Shown here piece after piece: positions 24,301 to 32,020 of a stretch of DNA of 35,133 nucleotides (its first letter is position 1; every line of letters starts with the position of its first letter). The DNA is from Methanobacteriota archaeon (GTDB lineage Archaea > Thermoplasmatota > Poseidoniia > Poseidoniales > Poseidoniaceae): positions 1 through 35,133 of the forward strand of contig JAAZXA010000073.1 of assembly GCA_014240385.1 (NCBI GenBank). Direction: 5' to 3'. The translations under genes were made by a program, and so were the position numbers. The notes beneath the pieces were generated by a model. That model did not search any database. It was not told where the DNA came from and was given only the letters and a program-made list of their open reading frames with translations.

Positions 24301-26019
24301 ACAAACCAAACTATCTGGAGGCGAGCCTGGGTTAACAGGTAAGTCTGGATGGTCACCATTTCCATCAGCATCACGGGTGAAATTCTTGATACCGATTATC
24401 ATAGTCAATTGTGTCGGAACTCGACCTGGTAGATCATCCGAGTCAGGAGCCATCCCCAGCATCGTGAAAACGGCGGCGATTTCCTCTTCACTCATACTTC
24501 CAGAAGGTAGGCCTCTCAACCAGACTTCTGCATCTGTAATATTCCCATAAGGTTCGGTTGAATCCGGTTCAGTATAGTTTGAACGGTCTTCAAAATAATG
24601 TACGTATAGGTCCGCATTCTCATTACTGAAATATTCTAAGGTATCCAAGGAATTTGCTTGCAAGTTATCATTTCTCAAGATGATGTCAATCTCCCCAGGT
24701 AACTTTCTTTGGCCTTCGATTGGGTGGGCTGCAGCATCGAGATATGCAACTTCCAAAACTTCTCGTTCACCTCCAGAGTCTTTAGCATCAAAGTGAATAT
24801 AGCCAATACCCACGCCTAATGCACAACGATGGCCATGACTTGGTAAATCATAATCACGCGAGATATTGTACCATGGCTCATTAGATACTTCGACCCCTCC
24901 TTGACAGGTAGTTTGACGTGGGTTTCCAGAGGTATCGGGATTCTCGATTTCGATTAAATAAGGTGCAAGAACTTCAGTTATTGACACGGTCGAACCATCT
25001 AGACCTGAATTGAATAATGAAAAAATTACTTCTGCAAGAGTATTGAATGCACCTGTAATCGAAAAAGTAACCCTTTCGATTCCTACTTTCAGTTCAAAGT
25101 CATCAGGAGGTTGAGTAAATCTTGAATCAATAACTAAAGCATATGATTCTCCATCACTCAATAAATTGTAAGCAAAGCCTTTCATCAATGAAACTTGCAT
25201 TGTAGCCATGCTATCCCATAAATCATCGCCGGCGTCTATCATCTGAACATTCCAAACAATGGTCGGCCGAATCCAAAGCGCATCGGGGACCGGTAGCAAA
25301 TCATTTGTCATTTCAACATCCCATGTTTCTCCTTGACTGTCTAATGTAAGTCCTTCAACTGTAATACTAACAAGAATATCATCTTCCTCATCCCCGTCGA
25401 TATCCATTGAATTTTCAAAAGGTCTGAAATCATCTCCAAAAGCAATAATATCTCCAGTAAATGAACCATAATCCCACGCCTCATATTGAGGTCCACCAAA
25501 GCGGGAGGTGTAATTCAAGTAGAGCACATAACTGTTCAAACCGACTGCAAGAGGGTCACTGAAGTCATCTGGTAACTCGAATAAAGTGTCGATTAAATTG
25601 TCGGGAAAACCTGGAGGCTGGGTCTCTGTATCCATCAATAATTGGTAGGGCTTTGGGTGTACAGGGGCAGGGGCAGTAGTATTTCGCATGCTTACTTTGG
25701 TTCTGCCTTCGTCTACTTCTGAAAGTGGATCGTTAGAATTTATTTGCCTCATATTGGCTTCAACATCGCTCATATTGGCCATTGCCATGACTTCTACTTC
25801 AGGGGAATCTGCGTCGCCTGCTCGCTGCTGGAGGGCAGAATCAAGGGCAGCGAGAACCCCAAAATCATCACTTGCTACCTGTAATGTGCTTGCAGCCATC
25901 CCAACTGGCGAGACGACAGGGATTAGCAAAATCACTACAAATAGCAGTGCTACTTGTCTTGTACGCCCCCTAAGGGGGCGTTGTCCGGCAACCACAAGCC
26001 GCACATTCGGTGCCGTCAT
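21340..26019 (-). CDS. Very large exported surface protein, unknown family, VPEP-like C-terminus
   Basis: The 1559-aa protein starts with a basic stretch and a hydrophobic signal segment (VALLFVVILLIPVVSPVGMA, about 22-42). The rest is a long acidic extracellular chain with beta-rich, weakly repeated segments such as 'LDPLPASV', 'LESLPSSFEI' and 'LKDLPPVFII', with no catalytic motif I can identify. The C-terminus reads HIIVPEPFTSLILTLVATFL and then stops. This resembles a VPEP sorting motif plus membrane helix but has no basic tail. The ATG at 26017-26019 has no ribosome site; a TATA-like CTTTTATT lies about 52-59 bases upstream. A perfect GC hairpin (25964-25980) falls in codons 14-19. A surface location is likely, but the role is unknown. 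Confidence 0.7.
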   Translation of the reverse strand: MTAPNVRLVVAGQRPLRGRTRQVALLFVVILLIPVVSPVGMAASTLQVASDDFGVLAALDSALQQRAGDADSPEVEVMAMANMSDVEANMRQINSNDPLSEVDEGRTKVSMRNTTAPAPVHPKPYQLLMDTETQPPGFPDNLIDTLFELPDDFSDPLAVGLNSYVLYLNYTSRFGGPQYEAWDYGSFTGDIIAFGDDFRPFENSMDIDGDEEDDILVSITVEGLTLDSQGETWDVEMTNDLLPVPDALWIRPTIVWNVQMIDAGDDLWDSMATMQVSLMKGFAYNLLSDGESYALVIDSRFTQPPDDFELKVGIERVTFSITGAFNTLAEVIFSLFNSGLDGSTVSITEVLAPYLIEIENPDTSGNPRQTTCQGGVEVSNEPWYNISRDYDLPSHGHRCALGVGIGYIHFDAKDSGGEREVLEVAYLDAAAHPIEGQRKLPGEIDIILRNDNLQANSLDTLEYFSNENADLYVHYFEDRSNYTEPDSTEPYGNITDAEVWLRGLPSGSMSEEEIAAVFTMLGMAPDSDDLPGRVPTQLTMIIGIKNFTRDADGNGDHPDLPVNPGSPPDSLVCVISTNRIKSVEFVAYIKRYGSNDDRSRTAITLKDLPPVFIIQGTFQLPSGGGIRVLYDNPNLDLFSQFFDDTLLTIVEIVLDIGGIVNGLPAAILDSTGQGGGTVSVELYSRVSKGSGNLLRVSESIGVLGLEMASSDHPVLEEGDHFLLATDRNLNPVPGRTGDEVPLVEVALSIKMSGISRIMHQYDPNTEVRIIEINGTSRAALDFIYMAHDSGSLEGQMQDAHFSDRPNNIRMEQTTEHVKYDADDNIGTITYTASEGKQKNALRLESLPSSFEILLGTELGYSSLEPIGAIHLQISNATEPVSMSGDHVLFTTDKDLGEATLSGRISNITKMARSSPEVEGASGQAGNGHVVLERASSSRLDIMLRDESSHADPYLGFNATIRLDPLPASVGFDYPSEVSSGGLELPELGEQEGVASLAFFIGDMVSLGRTLSDLLEALTIDLAGGEGQDENVLLSLSLNAGEDFSLIADIEKGDMVAEDPTWMHGIGMGIAKHSRLSWNHTLLPVIFTSSKQDAVEALLADGILVRDERQDFIDRISTIIGVDNATRLADALMDGEIIEDEWLRMDEQMLTANGFVFDERRSWHIRTWIPSLPQKIEEIRFNYSRDTEIPTWELLLKVKDWQPALSAFRIEIKGLNGYDIEFELDGLDTTQPQDAEVRMLIGTDDAYAVPRTNVDMYFNLGKRLDYVRALMINHRVKQRVEVFVEDVPSEASLVATIGDILLINFEVPEHLRIGTRSAEAVMLQMLRWKEDKWWPATVFMRDLPGFMDMSMRPQQIFDINSPMQFQGAMTLDYTSNTDTMDLYVESAGRAIEQRGDTLMLAENLPKRTVIAPTDDWGVEVASSGKGISKIYLRQTNVPAQPGLWIEQIEIAGENLKSATIHINNIGLYPIIIIDDITGGRIVATADAKVELFGTEWEGRGVLLDAQITGFIPTASTIGVNGVVSDLSILNAFTGGSASTTHIIVPEPFTSLILTLVATFL
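25964..25980. other. Perfect GC hairpin inside the 5' coding region
   Basis: CGCCCCC, loop TAA, and GGGGGCG form a 7-bp stem. It lies 105 bases after the stop of the 26085-28577 gene and about 40 bases inside the next reading frame (minus strand). Its shape equals the hairpins found just after other genes of this block, so it may be a terminator, a translation-control hairpin, or a sign that the next gene starts later than annotated. Confidence 0.4.
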
Positions 26020-26084
26020 CGCTAACAGTGGCGTACTCGTTGACCTTCAACCATTGGGTCTTACGAGCAATAAAAGTTGTGAGT

Positions 26085-28577
26085 TCATCGGCTAAACAAT
26101 TGTTCGAGACCACATTTCGGACAATCAACCAAGGCCTCACTAACCCCTTCAGGAAGTTGTACTGCAAAGGCCTGACCACAGGAACTGCAAGTGCCCTTTG
26201 AGCCGGAAGGCTCTGCTACCGTTTTCTGTTGCGCAGTTTTCTGTTGTGGAATACTGACGCCACCACTCTCTGAGGTTGTAATTGTAGGTACAGTTTTCTT
26301 GACTTGTCCCGGCTCCTCATCGCCAAATAATGCAGCTGCATCCAATGCTGCAGCCTGTTGTGCTGAATCCAGCGTTCGTGAAGTCGTTGAAGCGCCACCT
26401 GCACCAACTCCCGCCATGGCAGCAAACTCAGCATCTGCTCCGGCTCGAGAACTGGTTGGTGAAGCAAAACCTGCATTGGGGTTTGACTGTGTCCCCTCAC
26501 CATAAAGTCGCTTCAATTCGGCCTGCTTTGCAGCCTCGGCTTTTTGCTCTTCAGTCATTTGTTGAGAACTTTCAGCAAGGCCTGCAAGAACCACACTCTT
26601 AGCGAAGAATGAAGGATTTTGATCCTCCTTCACATGGTTCATTCTGACAACAATTTCTTCATGGGAAAGACCATGTGAAGCCAATAATTTTCTAGCCATT
26701 CCCATCTCTTTTTGTCGCCACATAAAGACCCCCGCCCCAGCGCAAATTGCAAGGATTGCAATAACCGTCATCACAGTCCCCATCATACTGGTTTCAGGAC
26801 CCTCTTCAACAATTACAGTAAATCCAAATGAGGCTGTGTTCCCACTAGAATCTATCACATTCAAACGTACTGATTCTTCCCTAACCTCTTGGAAAACTAT
26901 GTTTTGAACAGGGCCACTTAATTCAGCATCATTCCACTTGATACCATCTCCGTCCAAATCTGTATCAAGGTCAAAATCCCAACCATAAGTCAAGGTTGTA
27001 TCATCATCCCAACTATCACTTGCGGCGTTTGATGCATCAAAAACAACAACCTTTCCGGCAACAGCCGTTTCAGGAATATTGACCTTGCTTTCATCAATCG
27101 TAGGTTTGGTATTATCTACTACCTCGATTATCAATTCTGTTCTAGCAGAATTCCCAGAAACATCAGTGGCTTCCAATGCCAAAGTATGATTGCCCAAAGA
27201 AGTCCAGCCTTTAGTCCAAACACTATCAGAACTAACCTCAACTCCATCAAGACTCCAACGCTTACCAGCAATAACGTGGTCATCACTAACTTGAGCAGTA
27301 AATTCCACCATTTCGCCAACCGGCGCAAGAACTTGACCAAGGCTATTTGAACCTGTATTATGCAATATTGAAACTGAAGGGTTGACTACATCAACAACAC
27401 TAACCTGATGACTAGTCTGTGCCTTTGCTCCAGTTGGAGTTGTTACTGTCAGCAATACGCGATGACTACCAGGGGTATTCCATGAAGTGCTAACTTTCCA
27501 ACCAGTTTTATCGACATCATTGTCAGTATCCCCATCATTATTGGTATCCTCATTGGAATCTAAATCCCATTCCAGGATTTGAATCTGGCCTTGGCGATTA
27601 GCAGTAGAAGTAGCATCAAATTCCACCGATTGCCCCAGCACAGCAGCAATTCCATCTAAGTCATCAACTATCATCGGATCCAAGATAGGATTAATTTCAA
27701 CCTTTACCGAAACTCTTGATTCAGAAGAACCGTCTCCCCCTCCAACTGGAGTACCCTCATTATCGACCATCAGAAATAGTGGTTGGCCATCATATTCTTC
27801 AGTCACGGTCCACAGCAAATTTGTTTGCTGCGAAAGTGAAAGCATTGAGGCCCCAGGAATATGGAAACTTCCGCTTCCTTGGTTCAAATAACTAGTTCGA
27901 TGTGATTGATTCATCAAATATATATCTGGCATTCCTTGCATTGGCCATGCAGTTATGGAAATTTCACTACCAGCATCCAAAGTTAATTGCTGAGAGTCTA
28001 GTATCTCCTCATGGCTTCCCGGGTTCAAAACACTCAAGCCATTGAATGCCGTCCAATGTGAATTTTGGACTTCATTTAACATAATTGAAACTGAAGAAGT
28101 AGAACCACCCATGTCTCCCTTATCATCATCGTTATCGTGGTCAAGGTTATCGAAAACTAAACGGAAATCTTCGTATTGGTCATTCGCATCTGGGCTCCAA
28201 TGGAATGAATATGTACCATTTGCAGAAAGTATCGAAGAGTCTTCTACAGCGTGAAGGTGACTAAAGCCGCCAGCATAGGCATCGAATACATTATCGAGCA
28301 TGAACATTAAATCGATGGCATCATCCGAAATAATAATTTCAAATTCCAAGACGCTATTTGTTGACACCATGCCGATATTATAGATCCTGCATTGGCCATC
28401 ATCGACTTGGAAATTGCTCAATCCTGAAGTTGAAACACTGGTGCAAACAACTACTTCTCTACCACCTGCTTCGACTGGTGAAACAGTCAATACGAGTGAA
28501 AAAATGAGCAGTGAGGCCAAGGCCAGATGGCTGCGCATATTTGCGGCTACTCTCGCTTTCATTTGAAGCAAACCCAT
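26085..28577 (-). CDS. Exported PKD-domain protein with membrane anchor and cytosolic zinc ribbon
   Basis: This protein of about 830 aa has a signal peptide (basic, then HLALASLLIFSLVLTVSPVEA, cut near 38) and an extracellular part of about 550 residues. Segments such as 'VEFTAQVSDDHVIAGKRWSLDG' and 'VVFDASNAASDSWDDDTTLTYGWDFD' (in part) match PKD/Ig-like folds, and acidic DxDxD loops suggest Ca binding. A membrane helix (about 598-620) follows. The cytosolic tail has a coiled EEQKAEAAKQAELKRLYGEG segment, an Ala-rich linker, and a zinc ribbon CSSCGQAF...DCPKCG at the end. The open frame reaches a TTG at 28781, but the signal peptide fixes the start at ATG 28577 or 28562. GGTAAATA about 28 bases before 28577 fits a TATA box of a leaderless transcript. 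Confidence 0.78.
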   Translation of the reverse strand: MGLLQMKARVAANMRSHLALASLLIFSLVLTVSPVEAGGREVVVCTSVSTSGLSNFQVDDGQCRIYNIGMVSTNSVLEFEIIISDDAIDLMFMLDNVFDAYAGGFSHLHAVEDSSILSANGTYSFHWSPDANDQYEDFRLVFDNLDHDNDDDKGDMGGSTSSVSIMLNEVQNSHWTAFNGLSVLNPGSHEEILDSQQLTLDAGSEISITAWPMQGMPDIYLMNQSHRTSYLNQGSGSFHIPGASMLSLSQQTNLLWTVTEEYDGQPLFLMVDNEGTPVGGGDGSSESRVSVKVEINPILDPMIVDDLDGIAAVLGQSVEFDATSTANRQGQIQILEWDLDSNEDTNNDGDTDNDVDKTGWKVSTSWNTPGSHRVLLTVTTPTGAKAQTSHQVSVVDVVNPSVSILHNTGSNSLGQVLAPVGEMVEFTAQVSDDHVIAGKRWSLDGVEVSSDSVWTKGWTSLGNHTLALEATDVSGNSARTELIIEVVDNTKPTIDESKVNIPETAVAGKVVVFDASNAASDSWDDDTTLTYGWDFDLDTDLDGDGIKWNDAELSGPVQNIVFQEVREESVRLNVIDSSGNTASFGFTVIVEEGPETSMMGTVMTVIAILAICAGAGVFMWRQKEMGMARKLLASHGLSHEEIVVRMNHVKEDQNPSFFAKSVVLAGLAESSQQMTEEQKAEAAKQAELKRLYGEGTQSNPNAGFASPTSSRAGADAEFAAMAGVGAGGASTTSRTLDSAQQAAALDAAALFGDEEPGQVKKTVPTITTSESGGVSIPQQKTAQQKTVAEPSGSKGTCSSCGQAFAVQLPEGVSEALVDCPKCGLEQLFSR

Positions 28578-28799
28578 AGTTGGCCCATCCAACTTTGGAC
28601 TATTTACCCTATTACTCAACAAAATTAGCATTTGCCTCTCTCGCGAGCGCACACGTGCGCAGGTCAACACAGACGACTGTTTTCCACGAGCAATAACAGT
28701 CTCAAGGCATGCAAAAACAAACATCTCGCGTACGCGGCCGCATGCGCCACGCGTCAACACAGAAGATTCTAGTTCAGACAACTATTTGGAAGAAATAAC
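28578..28799. other. Intergenic island, GC-rich and palindrome-dense
   Basis: About 220 bp lie between the RNase Z-like gene and the PKD protein gene. The part 28641-28770 is much richer in CpG than its surroundings and holds several inverted repeats: TCGCGA (28641-28646), GCGCAC-AC-GTGCGC (28647-28660), GACTGTT with AACAGTC (about 28674-28700), CGCGTACGCG (28727-28736) and GCGGCCGC (28734-28741). GTCAACACAGA occurs twice, at 28663-28673 and 28753-28763, exactly 90 bp apart. The downstream part contains the likely promoter of the PKD gene (GGTAAATA, 28601-28608). It could be a regulatory region, a structured RNA or an origin-like site. Confidence 0.5.
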
Positions 28800-29942
28800 T
28801 CAAAATGAATCATGGAGTTGTGACCAACCGCGTCCATCATATCTAAGGTGAGAAATACCACCTTCCAAATCCATCTTGATAATATCACCATCAACAGCAG
28901 CAGCGGTCGAAGGGTGAATCTCTCGAGCCTCTGCCAATAATTGTGAAGTATCTTCAATTCTGGAACTATAATGAGTCAACAACAAGTGCTTAGCCGACAT
29001 TTCCGTTGCTGCATGAGCAGCATCTTGGGAAGTGGAATGCAACCATTGGCGAGCTCTGTCCACTCTTTCGCTAGTATAAGTCGCCTCATGAATCAACAGG
29101 GTCGGTCCAACTTCAATCTTTGAGAAAGATGGGGCTCCTGCTCCCGTATCACCACTAATCAGTACACAGGGGGCAACTCTTGGAAGACCACGGAAATCTT
29201 CAGCCTTCAATAATTCACCATTGTTTTCTACATTTTTTCCAGCCGCAAGGTTTCGCTTTTGTTCAGAATCAAGATTCATTTCTACTGCTTTTTCTCTTTC
29301 AAAGCGCCCAGCCTTATCAGCAAGTCGGATCGACCAGCCGCAACTTGGAACAGAATGCAATGTTTCATGTGGGTGGACTGATACTCCATCCATAAGCACT
29401 GGTGGGTTATCCAATAAACTACATTCTCCACTTTCAGGGTTGAGTTTTAACCAGCGCTCACCGCTCGAAAAATCAACCGCAAACCATGTGATATCATAAC
29501 CAAGTTCTGAATTTGTTGCACCAAGACTCCACCATTGTTGCCATTGACGGGCCAAATCAACCTTGACAATCCCTGGGTCGTTCAAAATAGCATTTGCACC
29601 ATTTGCTAATAGAGCGTCAAATGAAATATCAGAAATTGGGCCTGCAACGGCTAAAGGTTTGTTGCGCCCATCGAGCGACATTGTCTGCAACATCGGCAAC
29701 ACGCCCCAACAATGGTCTAGATGTCCATGAGTTAACAGCAGTAATCGCAGACGTGTGTGACGTAGGCGTTGTTTCATATCACAAGCCTTCAACTGTGAAT
29801 TGTGAACTAACATTCTTTCTTGGAAGCCCTCGCCGCAATCAACTACAATTTGGCCCGTAGGTGTATCTACCACAGAGCCAGAAACATGCCTGCCATGAGC
29901 AGGCCGAGCCGATGAAACACCAAGCACATGTACCTCGAGCAT
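28800..29942 (-). CDS. Metallo-beta-lactamase-fold nuclease, RNase Z-like
   Basis: The 380-aa protein begins with the beta-strand MLEVHVLGVSSARP, typical of RNase Z. It has the metal motif H72-G-H74-L-D76-H77 (THGHLDH), a later GDTGAG, HEATY and LLLTHYSSR, which supply the remaining zinc ligands. RNase Z removes the 3' trailer of tRNA precursors in the cytoplasm. A stretch of about 70 residues (about 200-270) rich in charged residues is longer than in bacterial RNase Z. The ATG at 29940-29942 is chosen over a TTG four codons upstream because it matches the family N-terminus. It lies 25 bases behind the PRC-barrel gene and may be cotranscribed with it. Another phosphodiesterase of the same fold cannot be excluded. 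Confidence 0.82.
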   Translation of the reverse strand: MLEVHVLGVSSARPAHGRHVSGSVVDTPTGQIVVDCGEGFQERMLVHNSQLKACDMKQRLRHTRLRLLLLTHGHLDHCWGVLPMLQTMSLDGRNKPLAVAGPISDISFDALLANGANAILNDPGIVKVDLARQWQQWWSLGATNSELGYDITWFAVDFSSGERWLKLNPESGECSLLDNPPVLMDGVSVHPHETLHSVPSCGWSIRLADKAGRFEREKAVEMNLDSEQKRNLAAGKNVENNGELLKAEDFRGLPRVAPCVLISGDTGAGAPSFSKIEVGPTLLIHEATYTSERVDRARQWLHSTSQDAAHAATEMSAKHLLLTHYSSRIEDTSQLLAEAREIHPSTAAAVDGDIIKMDLEGGISHLRYDGRGWSQLHDSF

Positions 29943-29967
29943 GATTGCACCCAAAGCCTCGGACAGG

Positions 29968-30222
29968 CTAGGGGTTCTTTGGGATAGGGGTTGGAGGGAA
30001 CCAGCGTAATATCACAACATCATTGATTCCACGCACCCATTTCCATGGAATTGCCAAGTGAATTCCGCCTTCTACTAACTCCGGAGAGGTATCTTTTACG
30101 AAAAGATGAGAACATTGCCAGCCTTCTTCATCGATGACCGTATCATGGACAATACCGACCTTTCTGCCATCTGCAAGGTAGACCCCGAGGCCCCTCATCG
30201 AAGATAGCCGCCTCTCGCCCAC
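29968..30222 (-). CDS. PRC-barrel domain protein
   Basis: This small protein (84 aa) matches the PRC-barrel pattern: LSSMRGLGVYLADGRKVGIVHDTVIDEEGW, in parts, followed by a second half with LAIPWKWVRGINDVVILR. Archaeal PRC-barrel proteins are linked to RNA metabolism and cell division (CdpB-like), but this copy is too short to say which. The frame is open to 30297, overlapping the divergent CBS gene. The GTG at 30220-30222 is preferred because GAGGTG ends four bases before it and because the family domain then starts at residue about 6. Met codons at 30249 and 30255 are alternatives. Confidence 0.65.
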   Translation of the reverse strand: MGERRLSSMRGLGVYLADGRKVGIVHDTVIDEEGWQCSHLFVKDTSPELVEGGIHLAIPWKWVRGINDVVILRWFPPTPIPKNP

Positions 30223-30295
30223 AAAACACCTCAGAATGTAGCCCTCCATCAACATTGGCACAAGAAAAGCACAAAATCGCAAGAGCCGATGTAGC
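30223..30295. promoter_or_regulatory. Divergent promoter region between PRC-barrel and CBS genes
   Basis: With the starts chosen here, 73 bp separate the two divergent genes. The minus strand has TTTTGTGCTTTTCTT (about 30261-30275) as an AT-rich candidate promoter for the PRC gene; the same bases on the plus strand (AAAAGCACAAAA) lie 20-35 bases before the CBS ATG. The two genes may share regulation. Confidence 0.35.
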
Positions 30296-31366
30296 ATGAA
30301 GACTCATAATGAAGCAGAACTACGGCGAAGCATGGCCGGCATTCCGATGATTGGAGACATGTCCATTACCGACGAGCATAAATTGGTCCCAGTAAAGACC
30401 AAAATGAAGAAAATTCTTGATATTTTGAGAAACGAGCCCTCAACTGCTATCATCCTCGCCGATGGAAAAGGAAAGAAAATGAAAATCGCTGGAGTGATAA
30501 CCGCCGAAGATATTGACAAGGCTGTTGATGCGGGCAAAAATCCAAAGAAACTTAGTGTTATGGATGTCATGCTAACCAACATACTTGAAGTTCCAAATGA
30601 TGTTCCAATCGACCAAGCCATAGAAGTCATCGCCCAAAAGGGACCTGATGCTGTTATCGTACGCCATAAGAAAGATGGTGGCTTTGCTGGATACTTCAGT
30701 GTTGAAGATTATCAAGAGGCGAAAGGTATCATCGAATCTCAACAACAACGAGCCCAAGATTTTCAAAAGAATACCGAAGGATTCGGCGGCCGTGCCCAAG
30801 CATTACAAAATCAACTTGAAGATGATGGCGAGGAGGATGATGATGATGACTACATTCCCGCTGGAATGAAAGGATTACCTATCTCACCACAGATGAAGAG
30901 CGTATTCAAGTCAACAGCGCGCTCAAAGCCTGATGCAAGTAGAGCACCCGCAGCAAAAGTCGACCTTTCCAATGACCCAAACCGTGTTAGTGTTGCACCA
31001 CCAAGTGGACCGGGACGCGAAACAAAGGGCACTTCAGGACCTCCTCAATCTGGTGGCCCTCCAGGTCGCGGACCCCCGGGGAGAAGCAAAGCAAAACCTG
31101 AACCAGAGACACAGATGGGGACTGCTCGCCCAGCCGGCCCATCACTCCCAGGAGGAGGACCGCCGCCAAGGCAAGGTTCTGGGGGAGTAACAAATGTTGG
31201 TGAGGGCCAATCTAAATCCGTAGACCATAACACAACCCGCTCGAACAGAGGGACGGTTGTCCCTGGTGGCGGTGGTAGTGATGAACAGCCCTGTCCTTTT
31301 TGTGGAGAGACAATCAAAGCCGTAGCCAAGAAATGTCGCTTCTGTATGGAATGGCTAGATAACTGA
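30296..31366 (+). CDS. CBS-domain pair protein with low-complexity linker and zinc ribbon
   Basis: The 356-aa cytosolic protein has two CBS motifs (about 22-75, with AGVITAEDIDKAV, and about 83-145, with GYFSVEDYQEAKG), which usually bind adenine nucleotides and sense energy state. Residues about 175-190 form an acidic run (DDGEEDDDDDYIP). A Gly/Pro-rich disordered linker runs to about 325, and the protein ends in a zinc ribbon with C333, C336, C347 and C350 (CPFCGETIKAVAKKCRFC). The ATG is the first in frame with no ribosome site, fitting a leaderless transcript. The following zinc-ribbon gene is 24 bases away and probably in the same transcript. Partner or target unknown. Confidence 0.8.
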   Translation: MKTHNEAELRRSMAGIPMIGDMSITDEHKLVPVKTKMKKILDILRNEPSTAIILADGKGKKMKIAGVITAEDIDKAVDAGKNPKKLSVMDVMLTNILEVPNDVPIDQAIEVIAQKGPDAVIVRHKKDGGFAGYFSVEDYQEAKGIIESQQQRAQDFQKNTEGFGGRAQALQNQLEDDGEEDDDDDYIPAGMKGLPISPQMKSVFKSTARSKPDASRAPAAKVDLSNDPNRVSVAPPSGPGRETKGTSGPPQSGGPPGRGPPGRSKAKPEPETQMGTARPAGPSLPGGGPPPRQGSGGVTNVGEGQSKSVDHNTTRSNRGTVVPGGGGSDEQPCPFCGETIKAVAKKCRFCMEWLDN

Positions 31367-31390
31367 ACTCTTGAAAAGATGAGGGATTAG

Positions 31391-32020
31391 ATGCAGTTAG
31401 AATGTCCAGTTTGTGCAGAACATATTCCTGCTTCCAGTGAGGTTTGTCCAGTTTGTGCAGAGGCAACTAATTTCAATGATTCACTTGGATTGGCCGCTGG
31501 AGATGCAGGGATTGAATGTCCGGTTTGTGCCGAAGTAATCGATTTCTCCTGTGATGTTTGCCCTGTATGCGCTGAAGCAACAGGATTTACCGAGGCTATT
31601 CCTGCGGGTGGCCTTGAATGTCCAGTATGTGCAGAAATCATAGATCCCTCATGTGATATGTGCCCAGTATGTGCAGAACCAACCGGTTTCACAGACATGG
31701 GATATGTCGATGATAGCATGGAGTGTCCAGTTTGTGCAGAAAATATTCCTTCAGCGAGTCAAGTCTGTCCAGTTTGTGCAGAACCTCTCGAAATGGAAAC
31801 CTCCACTCCTGCTCCAACTGCCGCCCCAGAGGCTGCGGTTGCGGCTATGCCACCTTCTCATCCAGAGCACGACGAGGTCTTGATGAGTGCCGATGGAGAG
31901 ACTTGGGATCTTGTCAAAGACAGCAACAACATCGCTGATATTGAGTATTATCTGGAAAATTATCCAACTGGGAAGTATTCCGTTCCAGCCAAACTGAAAC
32001 TACGGCAATTGAGCCGCTGA
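31391..32020 (+). CDS. Tandem double-zinc-ribbon protein (eight CPVCAE motifs)
   Basis: The 209-aa protein consists of four repeats of about 35 residues. Each has the form ECPVCAE-x10-CPVCAE, so there are eight CxxC pairs, enough for four zinc sites (about 1-140). A Pro/Ala-rich linker follows. The C-terminal segment of about 55 residues, IADIEYYLENYPTGKYSVPAKLKLRQL, matches the yP.GkY...A..rL helical motif found near caspase-like and TPR-type proteins. A GAGGG site lies before the ATG, 24 bases after the CBS gene. The repeated motif is almost identical in sequence, which suggests recent expansion. It may be a scaffold or nucleic-acid/protein-binding protein; function unknown. Confidence 0.72.
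   Translation: MQLECPVCAEHIPASSEVCPVCAEATNFNDSLGLAAGDAGIECPVCAEVIDFSCDVCPVCAEATGFTEAIPAGGLECPVCAEIIDPSCDMCPVCAEPTGFTDMGYVDDSMECPVCAENIPSASQVCPVCAEPLEMETSTPAPTAAPEAAVAAMPPSHPEHDEVLMSADGETWDLVKDSNNIADIEYYLENYPTGKYSVPAKLKLRQLSR

Noticed and set aside
25970-26179. 69-aa frame with CAACGC motif
   Set aside because: It overlaps two real genes on the same strand and has no support; a frame shadow.
28578-28781. 68-codon N-terminal extension of the PKD protein
   Set aside because: It starts with TTG in the palindromic GC island and would put a signal peptide inside the chain; the signal peptide starts at 28577 or 28562.
31391-31800. CRISPR-like array
   Set aside because: The periodic sequence codes for CPVCAE zinc ribbons in one continuous frame and the spacing varies.
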